A stretch of DNA of 36,387 nt from Erysipelotrichaceae bacterium (GTDB lineage Bacteria; Bacillota_I; Bacilli_A; RFN20; CAG-826). The translations under genes and the position numbers were made by a program. The notes beneath the pieces were generated by a model that made no database searches, had not been told where the DNA came from, and saw nothing but the letters and a program-made list of their open reading frames with translations. The stretch lies in NCBI GenBank assembly GCA_012837435.1, contig DURD01000026.1:1-36387 (forward strand), in the 5' to 3' direction. How positions within the stretch are numbered: position 1 is the first letter of the stretch; each line of letters begins with the position of its first letter. Below are positions 23,701 through 31,285 of the stretch, piece after piece.

Positions 23701-24050
23701 AAATAGCCATTGCTTGTGAAGGAAAAAATATTACCGAACATTTTGGTCACTGCTCAAACTTTTTAATTTTTGATGTTGAAGACCAGGAAATTAAAAATGA
23801 AATATCTCTACCAAATCCTGGTCATAAACCTGGTTTTTTACCAAATTTCCTAGCTGATAAAGGTGTCAATGTCATCATCAGCGGAGGAATGGGAGGAGGT
23901 GCGGTCAGCATCTTCAACGAAAGAAATGTTGAAGTTATCTTAGGGGCGTCAGGTGACGCTAAAAATGCCGTTAAAGATTATATTGACGGCAAATTAAAAT
24001 CGACAGGTTCTGTTTGTCATCAGCATCATCATGATGAATGTAATAAATAA
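23697..24050 (+). CDS. NifX/ORP-like protein with His-rich tail, second copy
   Basis: The 117-residue protein has the same fold as the first copy: MKIAIACEGKN, HFGHCSNFLIFDVED, NVIISGGMGGGAVSIFNERNVEVILGASGD. The HFGHC segment and the C-terminal CHQHHHDEC offer extra His and Cys metal ligands that the first copy lacks. It probably binds or carries the metal cluster made with the two ATPases. It has GGAGG upstream and overlaps the previous gene by four bases. The operon ends here; the hairpin 7 bases later has its T tract on the other strand. Confidence 0.9.
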   Translation: MKIAIACEGKNITEHFGHCSNFLIFDVEDQEIKNEISLPNPGHKPGFLPNFLADKGVNVIISGGMGGGAVSIFNERNVEVILGASGDAKNAVKDYIDGKLKSTGSVCHQHHHDECNK

Positions 24051-24051
24051 C

Positions 24052-24082
24052 AAAAACACCGCAAGGTTCAACACTTGCGGTG
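24052..24082 (-). terminator. Intrinsic terminator of the zinc-ribbon gene, possibly bidirectional
   Basis: CACCGCAAG (24057-24065) pairs perfectly with CTTGCGGTG (24074-24082). On the minus strand the hairpin is followed by TTTTTG, a standard terminator for the gene ending at 24098. In the plus direction there is no T tract, so termination of the ORP-like operon here is less certain. Confidence 0.85.
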
Positions 24083-24097
24083 ACAATGGAATCAAAT

Positions 24098-24412
24098 TTA
24101 TTTATCAGAATTCCCTTTGTTTTGCTTCATTTTTTTAAAGCATTCGTTACAGTAAACAGGACGGTCGTCGTGGGGTTCGAAGGGAACCTCGCAACTGCAT
24201 CCACATGAAGCACAAACTGCAGGATACATATGGCGGTGACCGTCTTTATCGTTTCCGTTAGCGTTGTGGCTAGCTTTTCTAGCATCGCGACATGCTTTGC
24301 AGCGTTGTGGCTCGTTTGTAAAGCCTTTTTCTGCGAAGAATTCCTGCTCTCTAGCAGTGAAAGTGAAGCTTTGTCCGCAATCTTTGCAGACGATTGTTTT
24401 GTCTTTGTACAT
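24098..24412 (-). CDS. Double zinc-ribbon protein
   Basis: The 104-residue cytoplasmic protein has two zinc ribbons: C9, C12, C38, C41 in the first (CKDCGQSFTFTAREQEFF is the signature of the 'probable zinc-ribbon' family) and C67, C70, C88, C91 in the second (CASCGCSCEVPFEP). A His- and Asn-rich linker joins them. The family is common in clostridia and Tenericutes, and its role is unknown; nucleic-acid binding is a guess from the fold. GAGGTAAG precedes the ATG. A possible promoter (TTGACT near 24491-24486) is weak. It is convergent with the ORP-like operon. Confidence 0.85.
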   Translation of the reverse strand: MYKDKTIVCKDCGQSFTFTAREQEFFAEKGFTNEPQRCKACRDARKASHNANGNDKDGHRHMYPAVCASCGCSCEVPFEPHDDRPVYCNECFKKMKQNKGNSDK

Positions 24413-24578
24413 GACTTACCTCAGAAAAATTATTGTTAGAATAATAACATCCAACAAGACTTAATTTAACTCTACGAATCAAACAAAGTCAACAAGTATT
24501 TATTGCTATTTGAAATATTTAATCTATTTTAGATTTTCATATCGCAAATTAACTAAATATTGTATAAAAATAAAATTA

Positions 24579-25298
24579 TTAATCCAATTTTTCTATCTCT
24601 TCTTCTTTTTTTGCTTTTTTTCTATTTTCATTGATTTTCCAAACAATATAGGTTAAAACCGCGAATAGAACCCAAGCTAGTGAAACGACAATCCAGCCCC
24701 ACCAGTAACGACTTAGTAAGCCGTATCCATATACACTGAAAGCGGTATCAATACCACGAGTGATAAGAGAAGCGAACATAATAAACCAAGAATTCATTTT
24801 GGCGGTACCACTTAAGATTGTGACAATATCATCCGGTAAAGGTAGTAGCATTCCCAAAGGATAAAATATCCAACCGCGGTTGAGCCAGGCGATGATTTTT
24901 TTGGTTTGTTCCTCATCATCGTTGAGTAACCATTTTAAAATTTTCTCTCCCCCTAATCTACCAATCCAATACAAAATAACTGTCGAAACCCAAATAGAAA
25001 TCCAAGAAGTAATCCATACTTTCCATAGTTGATCGTTGAATACAATAGCGACAGGCACAGTGACAATTTGATTAGAAATGGGGATAAAAATTACTTGGAT
25101 AACCTGCAATATAGCAATAATAATCCAAAACCATACACTATCTCCTAAGCGATCTTTTAAAGCTTGAAAGTCTTCGACAGTCGTAAAACCACATAGTCTA
25201 AGAATTAAATAAGTAATTAATGTGATAACTACTGCAACGGCGATAATGATTAATCCTTTGATAATAGTGAGACGATATTTTTTTAGAAAATTCTTCAT
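24579..25298 (-). CDS. VTT/DedA-family membrane protein
   Basis: The 239-residue protein has a first membrane helix (about 10-33) and then the VTT (TVP38/TMEM64, SNARE-associated) domain: an amphipathic reentrant region with VIFIPISNQIVTVP, then GRLGGEKIL and FYPLGMLLPLPDDIVTILSGTAKM, where the proline-rich loop and acid pair are typical. Bacterial members take part in lipid scrambling or transport across the membrane. The tail is lysine- and glutamate-rich. No ribosome site precedes the ATG; instead TATAAT lies exactly six bases upstream. The gene is divergent from rdgB. Confidence 0.85.
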   Translation of the reverse strand: MKNFLKKYRLTIIKGLIIIAVAVVITLITYLILRLCGFTTVEDFQALKDRLGDSVWFWIIIAILQVIQVIFIPISNQIVTVPVAIVFNDQLWKVWITSWISIWVSTVILYWIGRLGGEKILKWLLNDDEEQTKKIIAWLNRGWIFYPLGMLLPLPDDIVTILSGTAKMNSWFIMFASLITRGIDTAFSVYGYGLLSRYWWGWIVVSLAWVLFAVLTYIVWKINENRKKAKKEEEIEKLD

Positions 25299-25304
25299 GC
25301 GTTA

Positions 25305-25310
25305 ATTATA
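25305..25310 (-). promoter_or_regulatory. -10 box of the VTT gene, leaderless arrangement
   Basis: On the minus strand a perfect TATAAT (25310-25305) is followed by TAACGC and then the ATG at 25298, so the transcript should start at or within a base of the start codon. No convincing -35 is seen. Confidence 0.5.
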
Positions 25311-25345
25311 TATTTTTTAATAAAAATCTACTAGAATATGAGAGT

Positions 25346-25951
25346 ATGAATTTTGAAATTGTTCTAGCCACGAATAATAAACATAAGTTACAGGAAGTAA
25401 GAGAAATATTGTCTCCGCATAAAATCATTGTTTATGGTTTGAGCGATTTAAATGTAAAAATCAAGGATGTGGAAGAAAATAATTCTACATATGTAGAAAA
25501 TGCTTTAGCAAAAGCCAAAGCTATCCAAAAAATAACTAACATGCCTATCATCGCTGACGATTCTGGTTTGGAAATAAGTTCTTTAAATCATGAACCCGGT
25601 GTTTATAGTGCCCGTTATGCTTCTTCTTTGGGGGGACATGACCAAGCGATAAAAGAAATTTTAAAACGCTTAGAAAACACTAAAAATCGTTCCGCGCGTT
25701 TTGTGTGTCAAATTGTTTTGCTAAACACCGAAGATAAACCTTTAATATTTGAAGGAATCGCGAAAGGTTATATTGCTGAGAAAATAATGGGTGAAAATGG
25801 TTTTGGTTATGACCCTATCTTTATCGAAGAAGAAACAAATCAATGTTTTGGTCTAATGGACAAAAAAGAAAAAAATGCGGTGAGTCACCGCGCTAGAGCA
25901 CTTAAAAAATTGATAACTTATTTGAGAATAAACGGATTTATACCACTATAA
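25346..25951 (+). CDS. rdgB: XTP/dITP diphosphatase (RdgB/HAM1 family)
   Basis: The 201-residue enzyme hydrolyses non-canonical purine triphosphates (XTP, dITP) to monophosphates, cleansing the nucleotide pool. The conserved motifs are all present: LATNNKHKLQEVREIL at the N-terminus, ADDSGLEI, GVYSARYA, GENGFGYDPIF and SHRARAL. The length is typical (about 200). The upstream region has no strong ribosome site; TAGAAT lies eight bases before the ATG, so the leader is very short or absent. The 3' end overlaps the convergent zinc-ribbon membrane gene by 34 bases. Confidence 0.95.
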   Translation: MNFEIVLATNNKHKLQEVREILSPHKIIVYGLSDLNVKIKDVEENNSTYVENALAKAKAIQKITNMPIIADDSGLEISSLNHEPGVYSARYASSLGGHDQAIKEILKRLENTKNRSARFVCQIVLLNTEDKPLIFEGIAKGYIAEKIMGENGFGYDPIFIEEETNQCFGLMDKKEKNAVSHRARALKKLITYLRINGFIPL

Positions 25952-26991
25952 TATCTTTCTATCAACTTCTTCTTCCAAACGAAACGGAAAACAAATAAGG
26001 TAATAGAAATAGCAATTACTCCCATAGAAATAATAAACAAAAGTGATTTATTAAATAAGGTAGCTTCATTCACATAAGCGATAACGATGCCTACCATTCC
26101 GATGATGAATAGGAAAATAGCTAGGGGGATACTTATCTCGACTAAAATGGTCAAGTGATATTTGTCACGAAATATTTCATCCTTGATAAGTTTTCTATTG
26201 TTGTTTCTTGGATATAAACTGGCGCTTCTAGAAATTTTCCTTTTGTAATTATGTTTTTCTCTCTGCAGAGTGATTAAAGGTGAACTAGGGTTGCTATATT
26301 TGTTAAAAACATAATTGCTGCCATCGAGGATGGGAAAAGTTTCACTGTATACATCTTGATAACGAGGCAAATCACGATTGACGAGATCGACAATTTTTTT
26401 GAATTGATTTTTGTTATTATCGACAAAATACTGGGCTTCACTAGCAATGAATTGTTTATAATTCTTAATCTCGTCGATTCTAGTAAGATACAAAACAACG
26501 CAATCGGGATCATAAAAAATACCATGATTCAGTATTCTTTTTTTCATTCGATTCTCGTAAGTATCTAGGGCACTGAGAAGCAACTTTAAAAAATGATAGT
26601 ATTCATTAATCGTTTCTTGGTAATGAAATAACTTATTGGCTTCATTTTTATGAAGTGAACAGGCTAGAGTGATTTTAGATTTTCTTAAAGTAGATAGACA
26701 CAACAAAGAATATATCCTTCCGAAATATGCTGCTTTAATCGTGTTATTGATATCTATCACGTGAGCGAATGTCTGGTAGGCTAAATGATATTGCGTGGTT
26801 TTAAAAATATATTTTGAACCTTTCTTTAGTAAAGAAGAGATTAAAGCATTATAGTTTGCGATGGCTTGTTTAGGAGACATTTCCGCCATGCAGTTTGGGC
26901 AAAAGCATTTATTGGCTTCTTGATTTACATCAAAGATGCGACTTTGCTCTTCGCCCTTACAATTAGTGCAAAAACCTTTTTTTAGTGCCAT
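25918..26991 (-). CDS. Zinc-ribbon membrane protein of unknown function
   Basis: The 357-residue protein begins with a zinc ribbon (C8-C11 and C31-C34), continues with about 240 helical residues rich in Tyr, Asn and Lys, and ends with two hydrophobic helices (about 280-303 and 315-335) and a basic tail. The N-terminal bulk should be cytoplasmic, tethered by the C-terminal hairpin. I do not recognise the family. TATAAT is exactly six bases before the ATG and there is no ribosome site. It overlaps rdgB tail to tail by 34 bases. It is followed upstream by an amidohydrolase gene on the same strand, 32 bases away. Confidence 0.75.
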   Translation of the reverse strand: MALKKGFCTNCKGEEQSRIFDVNQEANKCFCPNCMAEMSPKQAIANYNALISSLLKKGSKYIFKTTQYHLAYQTFAHVIDINNTIKAAYFGRIYSLLCLSTLRKSKITLACSLHKNEANKLFHYQETINEYYHFLKLLLSALDTYENRMKKRILNHGIFYDPDCVVLYLTRIDEIKNYKQFIASEAQYFVDNNKNQFKKIVDLVNRDLPRYQDVYSETFPILDGSNYVFNKYSNPSSPLITLQREKHNYKRKISRSASLYPRNNNRKLIKDEIFRDKYHLTILVEISIPLAIFLFIIGMVGIVIAYVNEATLFNKSLLFIISMGVIAISITLFVFRFVWKKKLIERYYSGINPFILK

Positions 26992-26997
26992 AAAGCC

Positions 26998-27003
26998 ATT
27001 ATA
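26998..27003 (-). promoter_or_regulatory. -10 box of the zinc-ribbon membrane gene, leaderless arrangement
   Basis: On the minus strand TATAAT (27003-26998) is followed by GGCTTT and the ATG at 26991. The -35 position holds only TAGAGT at a 17-base distance. Confidence 0.5.
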
Positions 27004-27023
27004 CTACCCAAATTCAATTTACT

Positions 27024-28307
27024 CTATTTTTGCCTAGCTTTTTCTAAACGTTTTTTAGCTATTTCAGCATTATGATATATTTCTTCAACGCTTTCACTGA
27101 GAAAAAATTGACCTTTTTCGTATAAAATCTTGCCATTAACCATCGTCATAACCACATTGCTTTTATTACCAGCGTACACCAGACTAGAAATTATATCGTT
27201 AGTGGGCTTTAGATTAGGAGCATGTAAATCAATCATGATTAAATCGGCATACTTGTTGACCGCTAAAACATCAGAGTCTTTTAAACCCATAGCTTTTGCG
27301 GCGTTTACGGTGGCCATTTTTAATATTTCATAAGCGGGAATGGCATTAGCGGTTTTCAGCAATAATTTTTGCATAGTCGCCGCCAGATACATTTCTTTGA
27401 ACATATCTAAGCTGTTGTTGCTCGCTGGTCCATCGGTGCCTAAAGCAATATTAATACCTTCCTTTAGATATCTATGTAAAGGAGCGATTCCCGAAGCAAG
27501 TTTAGCGTTACTACAGGGACAACTAACGATAGTGATATTATATTGTTTAGCAATTTTAATCTCTTCGTCATTTAAATATATTCCGTGAAATAAACCACCG
27601 CCATTATCGTATAATCCTTTGGAGATTAAATATTTTAAAGGAGTGGTTTGATGACGAACTAGACATTCCTCCACTTCTTTTTTAGTTTCCGACACGTGAG
27701 TGAAGAAGGATGAGTGGGTTAAATCAAGTGCCTGTTTAGTTCGTGCAATCATTTCTTCATCGCTCGTATATTCAGCATGAAAGCCAATGGAATAAGTAAC
27801 TAAATCTTCTTTTTTATCGTTATATAAACGATAGAGTTCATTTAGTTTATCGACCGAAGTAGTTTTAGGATTATATGTTCCTAGTAAAACTGTTCTCATT
27901 CCGAATTCTCTAGCGGCTTTCGCAGATTGTTCAGGATAAAAATAATGTTCGTAAATAGCGGTAATGCCACTCGTTAAATATTCTAAATAAGCTATTTTGT
28001 TAAGATGAAAAATATCGGAAGGAATCAAATGCTTTTCTCGTGGGAAAACAATATTATTAAGCCAATCTTCTAAATCTATATCATCGGCCAGATTTCTTAA
28101 AAACACCATCGCACTATGAGCGTGAGCGTTTTTAAATCCGGGCATCAAGAGATTTTTTTGACAATCGATGACGCGGTCAAAAGGACCAAACGATTCATCG
28201 TTTAAACCGATGTAAATGATGCGCTTATCATCAACCACTAAATGGGCATCGATAATCTCACTATTTTCCATCGTCAAAATCTTAGCGTTTTTAAATTGAA
28301 TCTTCAT
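27024..28307 (-). CDS. Amidohydrolase, 5'-methylthioadenosine/S-adenosylhomocysteine deaminase-like
   Basis: The 427-residue metal-dependent amidohydrolase has the beta-barrel signature LLMPGFKNAHAHSAM (metal His62 and His64), GFHAEYTSDEE (third His), HVSETKKEVEECL (fourth His and Glu) and ALGTDGPASNNSLDMF (metal Asp). This set and the length match the MtaD/SAH deaminase and related ATZ/TRZ group. It would deaminate purine nucleosides such as MTA, SAH or adenosine; the exact substrate is not decided. The ATG is 11 bases after the plsC stop without a ribosome site, so translation is probably coupled to plsC. Confidence 0.9.
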   Translation of the reverse strand: MKIQFKNAKILTMENSEIIDAHLVVDDKRIIYIGLNDESFGPFDRVIDCQKNLLMPGFKNAHAHSAMVFLRNLADDIDLEDWLNNIVFPREKHLIPSDIFHLNKIAYLEYLTSGITAIYEHYFYPEQSAKAAREFGMRTVLLGTYNPKTTSVDKLNELYRLYNDKKEDLVTYSIGFHAEYTSDEEMIARTKQALDLTHSSFFTHVSETKKEVEECLVRHQTTPLKYLISKGLYDNGGGLFHGIYLNDEEIKIAKQYNITIVSCPCSNAKLASGIAPLHRYLKEGINIALGTDGPASNNSLDMFKEMYLAATMQKLLLKTANAIPAYEILKMATVNAAKAMGLKDSDVLAVNKYADLIMIDLHAPNLKPTNDIISSLVYAGNKSNVVMTMVNGKILYEKGQFFLSESVEEIYHNAEIAKKRLEKARQK

Positions 28308-28318
28308 ATTTTTTTAAT

Positions 28319-28984
28319 TTAACAAAGTTCCTGCAAGTACAATTCATACTCATGGAGCTTTTTCATGGCTTCTTTAATTTTTTCTAAATTTAAAATTGGT
28401 CCCACCAAATCTTTGATATAAAAAGGTTTTCCAATGACTACCTTAGTCATCCGCCAAATGCTTTTTCTTCTTTGATGATAAACGGGAATAATCGGGGCGT
28501 CGCTCAAATAGGCAATTAAAGCAACCCCACCTTTAAAAGAATCGATGACATCATCTTTTTTGATATGTCCTTCGGGAAAAACCGCGAGGAGATGACCTCC
28601 TCTAACATAATCTCCTAAAAATCTTATCGTCGAATGCGAAGGATTATCTCGATCGATAGGAAATGACAAAAAGACACGGCGATACATCCATTCAATAAAT
28701 TTATTAGTCATTATTTCTTTCATAACTACAAAATGAAAACGGCGATATAAAATGGCACACTGCAAAACAAAAGGATCGCTTAAACCCACATGATTGGACA
28801 AGATGATGGCTTTTCCTTTGATTTTTCTTTTAGCTTCTGGACCATCATATTTAACTTTTACTCGATACCATAATGCCACCTGCCACCAACCCAACCATTT
28901 TACGATGTCGTGTAAAAGATATTCAAAAGAGAATAATTTTGCCTTAAATGTTCGGGGTTTGGTCGTTGTTTTTTTCTTTAACAT
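28319..28984 (-). CDS. plsC: 1-acyl-sn-glycerol-3-phosphate acyltransferase
   Basis: The 221-residue enzyme (from the ATG at 28984) carries the PlsC motifs HxxxxD in NHVGLSDP (His65, Asp70), FPIDRDN, VFPEGHIKK and APIIPVYH. It makes phosphatidic acid from lysophosphatidic acid at the membrane. A longer frame opens at 29020, but the internal ATG at 28984 has TATAAT exactly six bases upstream (28996-28991), matching the leaderless layout of its neighbours, and the longer start lacks a good ribosome site. Length and N-terminus remain uncertain by 12 residues. It precedes the amidohydrolase gene. Confidence 0.88.
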   Translation of the reverse strand: MLKKKTTTKPRTFKAKLFSFEYLLHDIVKWLGWWQVALWYRVKVKYDGPEAKRKIKGKAIILSNHVGLSDPFVLQCAILYRRFHFVVMKEIMTNKFIEWMYRRVFLSFPIDRDNPSHSTIRFLGDYVRGGHLLAVFPEGHIKKDDVIDSFKGGVALIAYLSDAPIIPVYHQRRKSIWRMTKVVIGKPFYIKDLVGPILNLEKIKEAMKKLHEYELYLQELC

Positions 28985-28990
28985 AACTTC

Positions 28991-28996
28991 ATTATA
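28991..28996 (-). promoter_or_regulatory. -10 box of plsC, leaderless arrangement
   Basis: On the minus strand TATAAT (28996-28991) is followed by GAAGTT and the ATG at 28984. No clear -35 at 17 bases. If this promoter is real, the 29020 start is not used. Confidence 0.5.
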
Positions 28997-29046
28997 TTCT
29001 ATATAATCGTTGTTCCTCATTCAATCTCTGATTGCTTGATACTATC

Positions 29047-29075
29047 TTTACATTTTTTTACTGTTTTGTTATATT
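29047..29075 (+). promoter_or_regulatory. Promoter of tyrS and its T-box leader
   Basis: TTTACA (29047-29052) and TATATT (29070-29075) are separated by exactly 17 bases. Transcription should start near 29082, at the beginning of the T-box fold. Confidence 0.75.
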
Positions 29076-29081
29076 AACAAA

Positions 29082-29340
29082 GTAAGGCGAAGAAGGAAAC
29101 AAGTAAACTTAAGCAATTTTTTCTTTAGAGAGTGGACGGTGGGTGCAAGGACATAAAAAACTTAAGTTGAATACATTCTGGAGCTGCTTCCTGAAATACC
29201 AGTAAGGAGTGACGGGTACGCCCGAAATAGCGCTGTGTCACAGACACAATGAGGGATAATTTGTGAGAATTATCTAAATAGAGGTGGTACCACGATCATT
29301 CGTCCTCTATTCCTGTTTTTGGAATAAGAGGCCTTTTTAA
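29082..29340 (+). ncRNA. T-box riboswitch (tRNA-Tyr type) controlling tyrS
   Basis: The leader has the T-box core AGAGGTGGTACCACG at 29280-29294, which pairs to the uncharged tRNA acceptor end. In Stem I, AACTTAAG pairs with CTTAAGTT (29161-29168); an AGTA motif lies just 5' and GAA just 3' of this helix, and the triplet after GAA is TAC (29172-29174), a tyrosine specifier. A terminator helix with an alternative antiterminator (ATAGAGG with CCTCTAT) follows. Uncharged tRNA-Tyr would stabilise the antiterminator and switch tyrS on. This reading is consistent with the downstream gene. Confidence 0.93.
29304..29338 (+). terminator. T-box-controlled intrinsic terminator of tyrS
   Basis: CCTCTATTCC (29304-29313) pairs with GGAATAAGAGG (29321-29331, one bulged A) and is followed by CC and TTTTT. 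Its 5' arm is shared with the antiterminator, as required for T-box switching. Confidence 0.88.
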
Positions 29341-29352
29341 AAGGAGTTAGGT

Positions 29353-30567
29353 ATGCAAATTTATGAGGAATTAGAACGTCGCGGTTTAATCGCTCAAGTA
29401 ACGAACGAAGAAGAAATCAAAGATTTAATCAATCGCGGAAAAGCAATATTTTATATTGGTTTTGATCCGACCGCTGATTCATTGCATGTTGGTCACTTTA
29501 TGACTTTATGTTTAATGAGACGCTTGCAATTAGCCGGCAATAAACCTATCGTTTTGCTCGGCGATGGTACGAGTCTAGTGGGAGATCCCAGTGGAAGAAC
29601 CGATATGCGTGCTATTTTAGATGAGAAACAAATTGCTCATAATTCCGCGCGATTTAAGGAACAAATTTCTCGATTTATCGATTTTAGTGAAGGTAAAGCC
29701 CTCTGTTTAAATAATGGTGCGTGGCTAAAAGAATTAAAATATGTCGAGCTCCTAAGAGATGTCGGCGCTTGTTTTTCTGTCAATCGAATGCTCGCCGCTG
29801 AATGTTACAAGCAAAGAATGGAAAAAGGACTAACCTTTTTAGAATTTAATTACATGGTTATGCAAGCCTATGACTTCTATCATCTTTTCTCTCATTATGG
29901 CTGCAATATGCAATTTGGGGGAGATGACCAATGGAGCAACATGCTCGCTGGTACAGAACTAATTAGAAAGAAAACTGGTAAAGATTCCTACGCTTTGACC
30001 ATTCCTTTATTAACAACCGCTGAAGGTCAGAAGATGGGTAAATCCGTTAAAGGGGCCCTTTGGCTTGATAAAGAAAAGACTTCTCCTTATGATTTTTATC
30101 AATACTGGCGGAATGTCGATGACGCCGATATCGATAAATGTTTAAAAATGCTGACTTTTTTACCGCTTGAAACCATCGAAGAAATGGGCCGATGGCCCCA
30201 CAAAAGAATCAACGAAAAGAAAGAAATTCTCGCTTTTGAAATTACCAAATTGGTCCACGGAGAAGAAGAAGCTAATCACGCACAAAGTGCCGCAAGAGCG
30301 CTCTTTACTGGCGAAGGTGATGATAGCAATATGCCGACGACTGAGTTAGAACTTGACGATGATATCGGTTTATTAGATTTGTTAGTTTTAACAAAATTAG
30401 CCTCTTCAAAAAGCGAAGCTAGAAGACTAATTGAACAAGGTGGAATCTTAATAAATGATGAGAAAATTAACGACGTCACTTTGAGAATTAATCGCGCTGA
30501 TTTAAAGGAGCCTATAAAAATTAAAAAAGGCAAAAAAAGTTTCCATAAAGTTACATTGAAAGATTAA
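29353..30567 (+). CDS. tyrS: Tyrosyl-tRNA synthetase
   Basis: The 404-residue class I synthetase charges tRNA-Tyr. The HIGH motif appears as HVGH (45-48), the KMSKS motif as KMGKS (227-231), and an S4 RNA-binding domain occupies about 335-404 (LLVLTKLASSKSEARRLIEQGG). The QFGGDDQWSNMLAG segment (187-200) is the tyrosine-binding loop. KMGKS instead of KMSKS is typical of the TyrZ/TyrS variant group with short insertions. AAGGAGTTAGGT precedes the ATG. The gene is T-box controlled and its stop is one base from the convergent thioesterase stop. Confidence 0.97.
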   Translation: MQIYEELERRGLIAQVTNEEEIKDLINRGKAIFYIGFDPTADSLHVGHFMTLCLMRRLQLAGNKPIVLLGDGTSLVGDPSGRTDMRAILDEKQIAHNSARFKEQISRFIDFSEGKALCLNNGAWLKELKYVELLRDVGACFSVNRMLAAECYKQRMEKGLTFLEFNYMVMQAYDFYHLFSHYGCNMQFGGDDQWSNMLAGTELIRKKTGKDSYALTIPLLTTAEGQKMGKSVKGALWLDKEKTSPYDFYQYWRNVDDADIDKCLKMLTFLPLETIEEMGRWPHKRINEKKEILAFEITKLVHGEEEANHAQSAARALFTGEGDDSNMPTTELELDDDIGLLDLLVLTKLASSKSEARRLIEQGGILINDEKINDVTLRINRADLKEPIKIKKGKKSFHKVTLKD

Positions 30568-30568
30568 A

Positions 30569-31285
30569 TTATTGCTCAACGAATGTCACTTTACCAATAA
30601 ATGAAGGGATGTCGTCGTTAGTGACTCCAATAAATTCAGGATTGATACCGCTGGAATAAATGCTGACGGTTTCCTTTTCTTTTATTTCTTTGATGTAGTT
30701 TAAACTAATAAAGGATGGACGATACTTTTTATAAAATTCAAAATCATGGACATCTATCAAAAGTTCAACATATCTAACGTTGTTCATATGGCGGTTAAAA
30801 TCCATATCGCTATAATGAATTTTTCTTTGTTCGATAAATGTTTTATCTATCGGCATTTCAATCTTTTGAGGAAGTGGTAATTCATCAGGCGATGATTCTG
30901 GAGGCAATTTATCGATGATATTTCTATCGGTGATAACTTTGCGGCTCGTCGCATCCATCAGCGCCCAAATCGATGAAGATCGAATAATTATTTTATCGTT
31001 AGAATCTTTAATAATGAAATGACGAGGGTAGACCATTAATAGATCTCTTCCCGGATAAGTAATAATGGTTATTTCTTCATTGCATTTAGGTAAACGCAAT
31101 ATTTCAACATCCATGCGAGTGATGACCCAGTCGATATTTCTTTTAGATAATGAAATTGAGTCAGTACCACTTTCTTGTGTTGCTAATAAAGCAGCGTCTT
31201 GAAAAAGACGAAATATCGCTGTGACTTTTAATTCGAAACGGAAATCGACATCGTTATTGGAAACAATAGTTTTATATTGATACAT
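30569..31285 (-). CDS. Acyl-ACP thioesterase (Fat-type)
   Basis: The 238-residue double hot-dog protein releases fatty acids from acyl carrier protein. Diagnostic segments are RNIDWVITRMDVEI in the first hot dog, YPGRDLL, and SDMDFNRHMNNVRYVELL in the second, where Asn164 and His166 match the catalytic NxH of plant FatA/FatB and bacterial relatives. The C-terminal SLNYIKEIKEKETVSIY is also family-typical. The length fits the bacterial form. AGGAGGACGTTAA precedes the ATG. The start is immediately adjacent (1 base) to the end of the flavoprotein gene, so the two are co-transcribed. Confidence 0.93.
   Translation of the reverse strand: MYQYKTIVSNNDVDFRFELKVTAIFRLFQDAALLATQESGTDSISLSKRNIDWVITRMDVEILRLPKCNEEITIITYPGRDLLMVYPRHFIIKDSNDKIIIRSSSIWALMDATSRKVITDRNIIDKLPPESSPDELPLPQKIEMPIDKTFIEQRKIHYSDMDFNRHMNNVRYVELLIDVHDFEFYKKYRPSFISLNYIKEIKEKETVSIYSSGINPEFIGVTNDDIPSFIGKVTFVEQ

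Noticed and set aside
21580-24050. Nitrogen fixation genes
   Set aside because: The NifX-like proteins and ATPases resemble nif accessory proteins by fold, but no nifHDK, nifB core or nifEN is present; the ORP-type reading fits all five genes.
29197-29199. Second TAC triplet as T-box specifier
   Set aside because: It is not preceded by the GAA of the loop E motif next to the Stem I helix; the TAC at 29172-29174 is.
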